Positions 24,307-37,400 of a stretch of DNA of 64,000 nt are shown piece after piece. Made by a program: the position numbers and the translations under genes. Source of the stretch: Spizellomyces punctatus DAOM BR117 (lineage: Eukaryota > Chytridiomycota > Chytridiomycetes > Spizellomycetales > Spizellomycetaceae); assembly GCF_000182565.1 (NCBI RefSeq), contig NW_015971556.1, forward strand, positions 248,001 through 312,000, read 5' to 3'. Under the pieces are notes generated by a model. It was given only the letters and a program-made list of their open reading frames with translations, did not search any database and was not told where the DNA came from. The stretch's first letter is position 1. Each line of letters starts with the position of its first letter.

Positions 24307-25225
24307 TCACCACCACCAAAACCGTAGATATATGACAACAGTCACAATCAACAGAACAATTGCTGGTGGTCCGTATTTTTGGTATAGTGCTTGCAAATTG
24401 AGCTGCTTTGCTTGCATGTGATATGTTTTGGATCGATCGGATAGCTCCTTCGAAACAGTGGACATGCCTATAGTTGAACGACTTAGCATGCAATAGTGCC
24501 ATTGATCAAGTTGCGGCAATTCGACTTACGGTCTAGCGCCTCCCCTCGCCCTAGCACATCTTGGATGTTCTTGGTCATTATTCGCGTCACATCTTGCAGG
24601 TCTTCGTTAAGTTTATTTAGATTTCTTTGCGTTCTGCTATCTTGGTACTGTTTCTTTACTTTCTGTATGTATGTGTCTGGCGAGATAAATCAGCTTCTTT
24701 GAACCTTTGCGGGAGAAAGCGCGATCCATCACGGGGATCCGCAAGCAAAACCCACCAAATTTCATTAGGGCATATGGTCGAGCCACAGTGCCTACTTGGT
24801 CCCCATACTTTTCGTGAAACTCTTGTTGAATGTCTTCCAAATATGCAAACGCAAGCTTTCGTGGATATGCGCGTTCGCAAAGACATAGGTAGCATACGCC
24901 AAATTCAATGAGGTAGCTGGTGACCCATGTCGGTTACATGTTTCGCGTGACAGAGTTAAACAACCAAGAATAACATACTGGAAGACGAGATTTCCTGTTT
25001 CAATGGAGCAGCGTTGGTCGGATTGTGGTGATAGCCGCTTTAGAAGGAGTTTCGCTTGGTTTCTGTATTCTGTCAGATCATATGACTTTTCGCAAGGTCA
25101 TTGGAAAATGTCAAAAATGCGCTGTAGGAGGGCATGGCCCGCAACGCCATGAACAACAATACCTCTTCGTCTGCAGCAAGAAATAAGCCGTCTGCCACTC
25201 GTGCAATGAACGTTGACTGGATCAT
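24307..25225 (-). CDS. SEC22: ER-Golgi R-SNARE SEC22
   Basis: Vesicle SNARE for transport between ER and Golgi. The starting exon gives [20 protein letters not shown]. Splicing over a GTATTG...AAAAG intron continues [18 protein letters not shown] and [11 protein letters not shown], the longin domain. A further exon has [20 protein letters not shown] then [17 protein letters not shown]. The SNARE motif follows as [47 protein letters not shown], with the central Arg of the zero layer (R in DVTRIM), then [20 protein letters not shown] and a C-terminal membrane anchor ending RFWWW. The YLRFWWW ending is a SEC22 hallmark. It is divergent from the oligopeptidase gene. Confidence 0.92.
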
Positions 25226-25737
25226 GGTGAAAGATGGGTAGTAGGGTGGTATATCACATCAAACGGGGCGGAAAGCAGCGGACCCAGTGTAAGCGGCTTA
25301 GTGTGGCGTGTCTTGAGTTCAACGTGGCATCTTTTGCTGGTTGCAAGTTGCGGAATTGGCACTCTAGGTCACCATCATCATCCGTTGGGAGGGCTGGTGG
25401 TGGTAACAGCACTGGACGTTTGAATAGCTCAAGAAGAATGTACATGACTTTCTGGGTAGATAGGCAAGACTCTGCAGATTTTCGACGATTCATGCTTCCT
25501 AGCTGTAAGATCAACGAGTATAATGATTGATATATTGGGGTGGCGGTTGCAATCTGTTGGCTTTGTGAAGCAGTTTCCATCTCTTGGGTTTGGGGGCTTA
25601 AGAAACGGGACTAGAGGCGCATCTTGGTTCTCTCGTGTCCGACGTCTCAGGAATAGGTCCGGTCTCCTACACAGTACTATGTTAATCATACAATCCTTTC
25701 AAAACATATCATCTCACCCTCTATTGTCCAAAGAACT
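25226..25737. other. SEC22/oligopeptidase divergent region, including unresolved first exon
   Basis: Upstream of SEC22 on one side and of the oligopeptidase on the other. The oligopeptidase reading frame is open upstream of 25738 without an ATG, so its first exon or start probably lies here (ATG candidates include 25679 in another frame). The antisense frame 25254-25580 has no recognised domain. Confidence 0.35.
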
Positions 25738-28700
25738 GTGCAGCATGAATGTCCACCTGTAGCAGAGCAAATACACAGCCAGGAAATCATCCACGGGCGG
25801 CTGAGGGTCGATGAGTTCAAGTGGTTGGAAAACATCCAAGACAAGGTACCCTGCGGCACTAGTTATGTCTCTTTCGTAGATTACACTTGCCAACGTTGGA
25901 CTGCTTCAGGCTACTCTTGCGTACTGTGGAGCCGAGAGCAGGTTGGTGCGGTCTTCAAGTGTTCATTCCTTTGATGCAGGGGTTTCCAGACATATTCCTA
26001 ATTCTGCCTTAGATATGCTGAGCAGCAACTGAAAGACCTGCAGCCACTTAGCCGTCGCATTCTCAAGGTGGCTGACACTCCAGTAGTAAGCATGCCGCTT
26101 CAAGAATTCAAGGCTCAATACTTGCATTGTGTAGGAGCTGCAAAGCTACATTCCCCGCTCGCCCCCGAACGATCCTCCTGACATTATAGATGGATGGGAG
26201 TACTCAAATCGTTGGGTGTCAGGACGCATAGTATACGTACGACGACCAATTAGCGGAGGAAATGAAGTGGGTGTCATATAGAATGGTTTGAGATGGCGGT
26301 TTTCGCAATTAGGGTCTTACCAGTTAAGTAGGAAATTCTGCTAGATACAAGATTTCTCCCACAAGGTTCAACCAGCGTCAAGAAGTGCTTGATATCTAAC
26401 GATCACAAGGTGCTGGCCTACTTGATTTGCGGGCCTACAGAGGAACAAGGAACTCTGTATTTCCGTGATCTTACTAGACCACCATCTTTGAAAAACGTGC
26501 GTACTCTTGCGATCTCTGAGGAGCAAGCGTACCCGTGCTCAAATGTGTCGTTCAGATTGCAGCAGTACCTAAAGTCTTCAATTTTGTCTGGGCGGATGGG
26601 CACCGAACTGTTTATTATACGCGGTTGGATGAACTCCTGAGGGCCAATGAGGTAGGACTTAATGCGATCTCGTGTCTCCTTATATCTTAATAATTCTGAC
26701 ATAGGTGTTTCGACACCGACTTTATGCCTTCGAAACGACCGACGAACTCGTATATCATGAGCCTGAACCAACGTGTTTCTTGGATGTGAGTATTACGAAG
26801 GATAAGGTTGGTAAATCCAGTGCGTTCATCCTTGAGGATAGGCCGCAGATGACAACCATCACCTATATTTTAGAAATATGTTACCATCAATTCAAGTTCA
26901 TCCAGCGACTCCAAAGTTCTGGTTGTGTCAACGGAAGGGAGCAAGTCGGAGCAACCCAGACTCGTGCTGCCTAGATTGGCAAACACGCAATATTATGTGG
27001 ACCACCACGAGGTACGAACCCGTCTTTGGAGCCTGATCTATATTAGGCATTCATCCTCCGTGACCAGGATGCCTTTTACATACTTCACAACCACATCTCA
27101 GACAACTTCAGTCTATCCCTCTTTCGAGACTCTGTCCTCGGAAAGGTCTCGTGGGATAAGTTACAACCGGTTGTGACCACATCAGAGTCTGAGAAGCTTG
27201 AGGAACTGGAACTTTTTCGTAATTTTGCGCTTTTGTATATGAAGAAAGGGGGTCTACCGGTACTGGAGTGCCACGATTTCAGAACGGACGAACGACATAC
27301 TGTACCGTTGGATGAACCAATTGCATCGGTATATACTGGATCTAATCTGGTAAATCAAAACGTCGGATGGTTGTCAATGATTTCTTTCTAATTGCCCACA
27401 TGCCCTAGAAATATGATACTTCTATCGTGCATTTTAACACGTCGTCCCCGCTAACGATGCAAAGTGTGTACGAGTATGATATGGACAAAAAGATAATGCG
27501 CAAGAAGGGGACGCGGAGTCCTGCAGGTACATTGCAGCTGTGACTCTAGCGTTGTGATAAAGACTCAGACAAGTTGCAGGTTTCGATGTGCGCCAGTATG
27601 TCGTGAAGCGTATAACGGTTCCTAGTGACACGGCTGACATTCCAGTTACACTTATACACAACAAGAATCTGGAGCGCAATGGCCAGTGTGTAGGAACCGC
27701 TTGAATCGACATTATACACCATATTTACGAATTTCCGTCCTTGCCTGGCTTGCAGGAACCCGGTGAATATTCGTGCGTATGGTGCTTACGGTAAAGTATG
27801 AAGCTGCTGCATTTGACGTCAGGTCATAGATCACTGAACATGATAACATAAACAGGTGTGCCATTTGAGCCGTACTTTCGATTGGAGATTTTACCTTTGT
27901 TGCGACGAGGTTTCGTCGTGGCGCTAGCTCATGTTCGGTAGAGTTGTGGCTGTAGGATTATCCGGCAACTGCAACCGAACAGTTATTGACATGATACGTA
28001 CTGTTAGTGGCGGTAGCGACTTGGGTGTGCGATGGTACAAGGAAGGCCGATTATTGCAAAAGGAGAATTCGTTTAAGGATTTGATTGCAGTTGCCGATTT
28101 CATGGTACGAGAGAAATATTCTCATCCGAATCTTTTGACTGGCCATGGGGTCAGCGCAGGGGGTCTTCTCATGGGTGAGTCTGTAAGATTATCAGCAGTC
28201 TCTCATGGCTTGTTACTGAACATCGAAACGGTGTACATAGCAACAGTAATGAACCGCCGTCCAGGTACATTTCTTATCCATTGAATCACCGTAGAGGCTT
28301 ATTTACATGCCAGGTGTAATCTACAGACCTATTTCGTGCTATGGTCCTTCGAGTGCCATTTGTAGATCCACTGTCAGCCATGCTAGACCGCACATCTCCG
28401 TTGACAACTGTCGAACGCGGTGAATGGGGAGATCCGCTGGAAGATCCTGCGGTGTATGAGTATATGGCCGGATATGCACCGTACGACGGCATCCCCTTTG
28501 CAAACTCCGGCTCAACGGATTTCAAAACGTCAGTTTTAATCACCGCATCGCTTCAGGACCAGCGAGTCGCGCTATGGCAGCCATTGAAATATGTCGCGAG
28601 AATGCGGGCGCGGAATAGTACTGTGTATGGCTCTGCCGCCGGACTTGCTGGGAAGGACGTGGCTCCATCCGCCGCTACCCCAAAGCTACTATTAAAGATA

Positions 28701-28820
28701 TACAATGATCGGGGTCACAATGCGTCTGGCGACGAAGTAAATCTCGAAGATGGCGCTCTGGAGTCTGCATTTCTGATACGAGAGATCGAGCCATTCTTAG
28801 AAAATATATCTACTCGATGA
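25738..28820 (+). CDS. Oligopeptidase B-like serine peptidase (prolyl oligopeptidase family S9A)
   Basis: S9A enzymes cut short peptides; oligopeptidase B prefers bonds after Arg or Lys. Many short exons. The N-terminal part reads CPPVAEQIHSQEIIHGRLRV then DEFKWLENIQD, PPDIIDGWEYSNRWVSGRIV and, after further exons, DHKVLAYLICGPTEEQGTLY, all propeller-side. The C-terminal hydrolase has VPFEPYFRLEILPLLRRGFV, AHVRGGSDLGVRWYKEGRLL (spliced across a GTAGAG...TTAG intron), KEKYSHPNLLTGHGVSAGG-like text (REKYSHPNLLTGHGVSAGGL) with the nucleophile Ser in G.S.GG, MNRRP, WGDPLEDPAVYEYM, an Asp in SLQDQRVALWQPLKYVARMR and a His in NDRGHNASGD. The catalytic triad is intact. The exact 5' end and some mid exons are unresolved. 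The stop is 9 bases from ALG9's stop. Confidence 0.85.
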
Positions 28821-28829
28821 TACTAGTTT

Positions 28830-31274
28830 CTATTCAAGGTCCTCAGCACGACGTTTCAGTATACAATATTCTCCCCAGACCTTTCCCCTTAGTCCAGGTA
28901 TGTAGAACGCTCGAGCAAGCGTTGGTGTTTGTCCGGCATCTAGGAAAGGTGCACAGTGATGTTTTGCCCAAGTGTTTGTATCAAGAGCATACGCAGGTTG
29001 GCTTGCAGTCGGATCATAATGTGTCTGCGTCGGAGGAGTATAGTCCACGATGTAGTCGCATGTCCCCACGTCCACCTTTGAGTCCCACATGAAGGGTTTG
29101 GTTAAATTGTAACATCAAACTTTCAACGCCGGTGTTCTTACATATCGGTCCATGACTTCTTCATTCCGGTCATTCATTCCATCAACCTCCTTGGACGTCA
29201 ATCGTCGTCCATGTCTCAATGCTGATATGTAACTTTCCAACCCCCGCTCTTTCAACAACGATATGAGTTTGTTTCCATCAAGAGTGGATTCCTCCTCAAA
29301 GTATTTTGGTAGCAGTCCCGCGAAATCCGACTTGAGATATCGTAGTCTGACACCTTCTGGAAGGAAGTAGTGCGAAGGAAATCTGTACCATTCCTTTCCG
29401 ACGCACAAGTTGCGTTCTTGGGCAATATGTCCTAGTGCGCTTGACCCATTGACATTCGACGGCAATGATGGAAGCGTTTTCAGGTGCGGGTAGACATTCA
29501 TTGGTGCGTGGTAATGTAGGTAGAGGGACAGTGAACGCGAGATTGACAGTATTGCGAAGAGAATGAGGACCACGCGAGTGAAGAACGACGATATGGCAGT
29601 TGCACGGGACTGCCAGCAAATAGAAGCATTCATGTGTTAGCTTCAACAAAGTTTCAGAAAGATAGAGACGGGTCTCATTCTTTACCTTGGTGGTTAAGTG
29701 AGCAAACAGCTTCTCTATCCAAGACCGAGCAAAATACAGCATGAGGGCTCCGTTTAAGCATATTAGCGGGTATACCACGAAAAGAAATCGTTCCTCTTTG
29801 TGCGGCTGCATAGTAAAGATCGCCAACCACAGGTACATTGGCAACATTTTGGCCGCCAAAGCCCATACATTATAGTTTGCTTTGGAGCCTTCTGGCGCCG
29901 CTTTGCGACCGTCTATGAGGTTGCCAAGTAGCTGGAAGAACTGAATCAGCCGTTTGTAAAGACAGATAAGCCCAATAGATTCTACATACGATGGCAGGCA
30001 GACTTGCCAAGGCAGCTGGAAAGATGATGTTGAAGTTCAAAGCACCATTGATCAGGTAGAACCACCAAGGTTCAGTTCCGTAGATGTCTGGTCCTCTATC
30101 TTTTCCACCGAAAACATTGTACACGACAATGTTCAGGGGAACTATGGTCCACTTATTATAGAAGTAATAATCAACGATAATTAGGGGCCCCTTAACATGC
30201 AAAGCAAAAGTGAGTGTGACAGGCACAACTCGCTGCAGTGTATAGATAGTAATACGAACCAAAATCAGGACGAGAGCCAGAAGCCCTGCTCCGAAGAGTC
30301 GTCTCACTTTCGTAAGTGACCTTCCCGACAACAGCACCTCTTCCATGACAAATGGTATACCAATAGCGGCACTGAATGGCCAACCAACGAGTGCCCCAAG
30401 GCCGATCAGGAACACCACCGCGTATGTGCGTAACCGTCCAGGGGGTTGGAGAAAGTAGGCGGTGGCTAACGTGACGGAATACATAGCAAAGGTAGATGGA
30501 AGATAGGCTACAAGAGGTGCTCAACATTCAGCTTCGCCACATCAATTAGAAGGAAGACCCACGTTCATAGGTAGTTTACCAGTCGAAGATATAAACATCC
30601 CGGTGTTGAGAAGAAGGATAAATAGTAGATATCTCCCCACGCGAGGTCCAATATATTTCACAACTGCATCGTATAACTGTGCTTCACATAAAGCGGAAGC
30701 CAAAGCCAAGGCTCCCCGTGTCTCGTAAAATACTGTGATCTTTGCATCGAAACAAACGCTGGTAAGTGCTGTACTAATCATCAGCACCAACTTATTAGGA
30801 AGCTCACCTTCTCCCTAGATATGAGAGTTTCGATAAAGCGCCCTATTGCAGAGTGCAGCGATATGTACGCCCACGAGCGAATAGAGTACTTTGGCGAGTA
30901 CTCCCAAGTCTGCATTCCCCATCCATATTGCAGATAGTGAGTTGGCTCCCAGTAGTTGAACACCTCGTCGCAGTCTTGCAAGGAAAGCCGCATCAGATAC
31001 TGTCAATAATGACCATCTGGGCTCGAGCACCATAACACTACCAGATATATTCGAGTAAATAGCCGCGAGCAGCCGGGCAACACAGAGAGCTTTAGTAGCC
31101 AAGCTCAGCGAAGGTGTCCATATAGACGATACAGTCGTCGGAGTCTCCTGGCTTTAAACCGTTGTAAAGCTCGGCAAGGAAATTGCTACCCCAAGAACAA
31201 GAGCATTCTTCTTACCCTTTCACCTTTTGATTGCTTTGCACATTTTTCTTCAGTGGTTTGGCGGCTTTAGGCAT
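28830..31274 (-). CDS. ALG9: ALG9 alpha-1,2-mannosyltransferase (GT22)
   Basis: ER membrane enzyme adding mannose residues from dolichol-phosphate mannose to the lipid-linked N-glycan precursor. A small first exon (MPKAAKPLKKNVQSNQKVKG) splices over a GTAAGA...AAAG intron into QETPTTVSSIWTPSLSLATK and ALCVARLLAAIYSNI. A third exon gives SDCDEVFNYWEPTHYLQYGW GMQTWEYSP and IRSWAYISLH. The acidic loop and Y.EPTHYL.YG.G.QTWEYSP are the GT22 signature in its ALG9 form. Several hydrophobic exons follow, including PHKEERFLFVVYPLICLNGA. The luminal tail CDYIVDY and GKVWGEYCILKRRAEDLE ends at 28830. The length (about 620 residues) fits. The start is 139 bases from the divergent SMAP-domain gene. Confidence 0.92.
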
Positions 31275-31413
31275 GGTACATTTAGAATCTTGAGGATGGA
31301 AGGACTCTCGCACCAGATGGGACGAGGCAAGCCGTATATAATTAAGTCCAAAAATGGACAAATTACAGAATAGCGTAAAGTACTGAAAAATCAAGACTTT
31401 TGAACTTTACACA

Positions 31414-32693
31414 ATGCCCAGTACAGCATTTACCCCACCGCCGAGCACGGACATGAACGTCACAAAAAAGGAGAGGAAGAAGAAGAAGGAGAAAAGTTCG
31501 AAGGGGGAACCTGCAGACAAAACGGTAGAGTTGGTGGAGAATTCTAATGACGAGCTTGTCAACGATAAAAAACGACCCGGGTCGAGCGACAAAGTTGCGC
31601 CAAAACAAGCGAAAGGTTTGGAGGAGCACGCCACTAAAAAGAAGAGCCGGAAAGAAAAGAAGGAGGACAAAAAAGCGGTGGAGAACACTGGATCTCTCCC
31701 TAGTCCAACAGATAATGACGACAGTGGCCAAAACGTGAGCGTAAACTCAAAGAAGACGAAAAAAGAGAAGACAAAGAAATCCAAGCATGATTCAATGGAG
31801 GTGGAAATCAGCCCCGATCCAGTAGAACATCAGCAACAGCAAGAAACAGGAAAGATCAAAAAGAGCAAAAAGAAACCGACTCTGGAGAAGGTAGACGACA
31901 AGGGGGACATTCATTCAACTCGACCAGGAGGCGAGGAGCGTAAACGGAAATCTGAAGTTGAACAACCAGCCGAAGAAGAGAAAAGTAAGAAAAAGAGAAA
32001 GAAGGACAAGGAAAGACAGAGGACAACGGATATCGAGGCCACGGCAAAGGATCTGCCTCCTGTGGACAAACCTGAGAAAGATACAGATATTAAGTCGCTA
32101 AAGGACAAGAAGAAAACGAAAAAGGCAGAGAAGGTACGTCGATAGAATATCCCGCTCACTCTGAACAAATGAAAAAACCGACTATCTGACTCTAACAGGC
32201 TGAAAAGAAAAAGATGGCATCCACTTCGTCAGAATCAAAGCCTACTACTACTGGTGCGTTTCATGCAATGATGCGTTGAGCTGCCTCGCTAAGCTGAGTA
32301 TGCTATCGCAGCACATGCGCCAAAGAAAGATGCACAAGCACCACCCGCGGAAAACCAGACCGTCGCCTCTGGAACTGGGACGTGGAACGACTGGAGCCAA
32401 GCTTCTTTTGAAGGTGATGCCGCTCGCAAAAATGTGAGTTGGTTTGCGATTATAATGCGTAACTCTGTGCGTCTACCTAACCCCAATCTCCTTAGAAATT
32501 TCTTCGCTTGCTAGGAGCGAAGAAAGCCAGCAATGACGCCATAATATCAACAACATCTTCGAATGCACCCACATCCGCAATACAAGCAGAGGTCGGCAAG
32601 AAGATTGAGCATGACATAGTAAATCAATTTGAGCAGGGTAGAGCTATCCAGCAGAAATTGAGGCAAGGCAGAAGGGTGGGACTTGGTTTCTAG
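31414..32693 (+). CDS. Lysine-rich nuclear/nucleolar protein with SMAP C-terminal domain
   Basis: About 240 residues are almost entirely Lys/Glu/Asp/Ser (runs such as KKERKKKKEKSSKGEPADK), as in nucleolar proteins of the KNOP1 type. Two small introns (donor GTACGT near 32133 and GTGCGT near 32255) and a third (GTGAGT near 32432) lead to the folded end: GTGTWNDWSQASFEGDAARK, then NKFLRLLGAKKASND, then EHDIVNQFEQGRAIQQKLRQ GRRVGLGF. The W.DW..A.F.....KFLRLLGAKK plus final GLGF pattern is the small acidic protein-like (SMAP) domain. Function of the family is poorly known; human KNOP1 is nucleolar. Charge bias gives spurious Phe/Leu ORFs on the reverse strand. Confidence 0.8.
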
Positions 32694-33035
32694 GTATTGC
32701 CGCGCATCAAATTGCTTGTACCCTCGCCCGTATGTACAAGTGATTGTATCGGTGATTTGTATCGGTGATTACAAGAGTGCTGATGGAGTCATAATGTAAG
32801 ATCTGATAGGAGAGAGCAGAACTGCACGTAGAGCGCAGAGGGTTGCTGCTTATTTATCGAACTTACACCAGGCATTCAAAACAGTCATCACGTTTTATCC
32901 ACAGAGTACTGGCATCCTAACTAAAAGCTATCTTCAGCTAGACTCATCTCTATATACATGTGATAAACAATGGTTTAAGTCTACAGGCAAACAATGATGT
33001 GACCGTTGCCAACTGTAACTCTCCTGATCACGGTG
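32694..33035. other. Convergent spacer between SMAP gene and SDR gene
   Basis: These 342 bases lie between two facing stop codons, with no supported gene. A short direct duplication (TTGTATCGGTGATT twice) lies at about 32744-32770; its meaning is unclear. Confidence 0.4.
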
Positions 33036-34209
<1,174 letters not shown>

Positions 34210-34322
34210 GTTTTTGGAGAGAGATGGAAGACAAAGCTTGAAAGCAAGATTCGGCAATTGGGCAGTGCCGGGATGAAAGCGCGCAACGGTTACCTAAGTG
34301 TCCAAAATAGGATAAATGATAT

Positions 34323-34330
34323 TCACGTGA
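34323..34330. promoter_or_regulatory. Palindromic E-box TCACGTGA in SDR/SEN1 promoter
   Basis: An 8-bp palindrome of the CBF1/bHLH type in the 282-base region between the two divergent starts. The same palindrome occurs at 13689 and 61251, and a CACGTGA at 42330, each in a divergent promoter. Confidence 0.45.
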
Positions 34331-34491
34331 CAAGTCGTGGAGGAGTCCAAAGCGACTGTCCGATCCTCCAAGTTTTTCAACGCTCGTTCGACATGTCAAC
34401 GTTGTGTGCAAACGGCCACCTCTGTGAATACTGCATTTGACACTATCCGGTCCGCGTTGCTGTCGTGTAGTGTGTTTCGGGTGCTCCTGAC

Positions 34492-37400
34492 ATGGAGAGC
34501 CAGCCTCTGCGGGAGCTACTGGTTCAAAGCCATGCCGTCCATGGTAGGCCACTGTTTTAGTTGTTTGCAGAGCTTCATGCAACTCACACTATTTACGCGC
34601 AACCACAGTTCAGAACCCAGACGTCGAAGAACTCAGGACGGATTTTTTCCACAAAGCATGTGGCTTCTTTCTTTCCTGCAGTAGCCCAGGTGACCACATT
34701 CTCTGCAGCAACCCAGACATCGCCGTGGAAGTCCTGGGGTTGTTCTCACTCCAAGATATATCGGTTTGTTTGAGATTCCATGACATATAATACCCTTATT
34801 AGTGCTGCCTGATGGTCTCATTAAAGCGATTCATTTTAGGGCACGCCAGTGGAAACAGTTGTTACACGGCTGGCCGCGGAACTGAACTGCTGCCGGTCCT
34901 GCGTGGACACATACCAGTCCGCCAAAGATGCCTTTTACTGCCGGTACATCAGTCTATACGGCGAAGCCTTGATTGACGCCTTTATGAAACGTCTTCATGA
35001 GTGGGACCTTATGCGCCAGTATGAGAGGTTGGGTCATTACGTCACCGAGCTGCGGTCGTTTCGCAACAGCCCAGGCCGGGAATGGAAGAAGGCGCGGAGG
35101 GCGGCTACGATATTAATGTATGAGATCTTATCGTATCCGGAAACTCTGCGAAATTCTGAAGTGGACGCACTGTGGGTGGCACTGTTCCACGAGATTAGTG
35201 CTATCCCAGACAGCTCTCCGCTTGAGCTCCGCGGTAAATATCTCATGCCAGGCAGCATTATGTTGGCGTCTCATGCCGATACAGATATGAGAATGTGGGC
35301 TCAGTCTGCCATCAGGAAATCATCTGCCAGGATTACGTTGGAATGTTTGGAAAAGAATGAGATGGTTCGCTCCCTTATCCTCGATCTATTACTGCTACTT
35401 GGTGATCCGGATCTTTTGAGAGCTAGAGTAACTGCCTATCGATACACTGATCAGATCCCCGAGCTATGGAAAGCGTTGGCCGTGGTGCTGTGGTCAATGG
35501 AGGGCCCCGCATATAGCGTGTTGGAAAATTTGGAAAAGAATGCCAGAGTTGATTTGAATGAATTGATTATTTCGCACCTCTCAACTGCAGTTGAGGAGTT
35601 TTGGGAAACATTGGAGTGTTTTGTGCTCTTAGCTACCAGAAGACCGTCGCTTTGGTCGTCTTTGAATGCGGATAGAGCACTCACACTCTGCAAGTCAATC
35701 CTTCTTAATGCGAAGTTTCAGGCCTGCGTTAGAAGCGACTCATGCGTGGAGCGCCTTTCGATCTGTGTCAGTTGGGTGGGAACGCTAATTAGAAGCTCAT
35801 TTGGCGAGGATATCCTACCTGAAATTCTGAATAACTCAACTGAATGGTGTAGCGCTGCTCAACAGAGATTGGACTCTCTGCTACTTAGCATTTTGCAAAG
35901 CTTCAATGAGCACTCCACTATGAAGGCGTCCTTGGCATGTAGAATTGGGACTTCAGCGCTGACAAGATTCAGCACCGCGTCATCAAGTTCAGCACAGATC
36001 ATTGGCAGCATGGTGCATCTGCTTCGAAACGGTGGTAACGACGCTGAGATGATAGTCCTGGGTGTGCAAGCCCTCGAATTTTTCTCAGCGTACCTTGTCG
36101 AGCAAATGACTGCAGGCACTCTGCACGCCACCGCTTGGATGGATTCATTCATGCTACCTGCATGTTTATTGTCGGCGGGAATACGATGGGCAAAGGCTGG
36201 TGTGGGGCCGACTTCGAAGATTAGCGATCTGATTCTGAAAACGCTTTCTGCTACGGAGCTGTCGATCGAGCTTTTCTCTAGTAAGCTGCATGCTAAGGAA
36301 ATGGAAACCTATCCATTTCAGGAGACTTTCAGCGGTGTTGTCAAATGGATGATCTCGCTGGACCCGCAAATACCAAAGAAAGCGTTTCGACTGGTCTACG
36401 AGCTGTTTAGAGTCTCCTGGCGAGCAAATTTCGCCATTGAGCCAAGCATTTTAGCCCGTCTTGAGAAAATATCTAATGGGACCTTGAAGTCGTTGCTGAC
36501 TACGGGTGAAAGAGTGCTATTGGAAACGTGGCTCTCCCAAAATCGACAGGTGTTGGCAGGTGCTGATATACCTGGCCGACCACCGGACATGGTTTTGGAA
36601 GATACCTCTGTACCTGTTATTGATCTGGTCGGTTCGGATGATACAAGCCCCGAGGATAAAGCCACTTCTTCTGCTCTTGGACCAATGCATGGCGTGCACA
36701 AACCACTAAAAGAGTCCTCTAAAAATGCATTGGGTGTAGGAAAGGCTACCCATACATCGGCTGAGGACCTGGCACTTCAAAAGACGATAACATCTCACTC
36801 CCAACCGACGACGGACCGAAAAGCTGCCTCGCAGATGAATTCGGCGCACCAAAGCTCTATAGATAAGTTTGTACTGAAAAGCAATGTTCAGTCAGTATGG
36901 GAGCAGCTTGCAGCCGACGCCCTACGCAATCCTATTTCTAGAGCTGGTACTGGATTTTCCTTGGGAAAACCCTCCACAGCAAACAAAGCTGCAAAAACCA
37001 AAGGGCCGACAACCCTTTCCAAGCTGCAAAAGCTTAGACAGGAAACCGCCGAGAAAACCAAGCGGGCAACGCCACTCGTCGCAAATGGTCTGTCCACGGG
37101 CAAGCCGCTGGTGCTCGCGCCGCAGCTTCCGACCCTTAAGCCCTCGCTTCCGGAAGTAACTATATTACCCTATGAGCCTGAAGCCAGTAGCTTCTCTGCA
37201 TTTGACAAACCTACGCGCACGCAAATGCTGGAGGACAAAGGCAGCCGGTCAACCGACGTGGTAAAAAGGGTGGGCACCTTAATACGAACTCCAGGGATTC
37301 AGCACCGCCCTAAGGCGCTCCGCGATGTGAAGCAGCTGTACAAGTGCATGCTATCGTGGAATCTCGATATGAGCGGCGACAGGCCACCGAATTTTCAATT

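Noticed and set aside
31363-31784. Phe/Leu-rich membrane-like frames on the minus strand
   Set aside because: They are the reverse of the Lys-rich AAG/AAA codons of the SMAP-domain protein.
32744-32770. Short tandem duplication TTGTATCGGTGATT
   Set aside because: Only two copies in a 3' spacer; most likely simple slippage.
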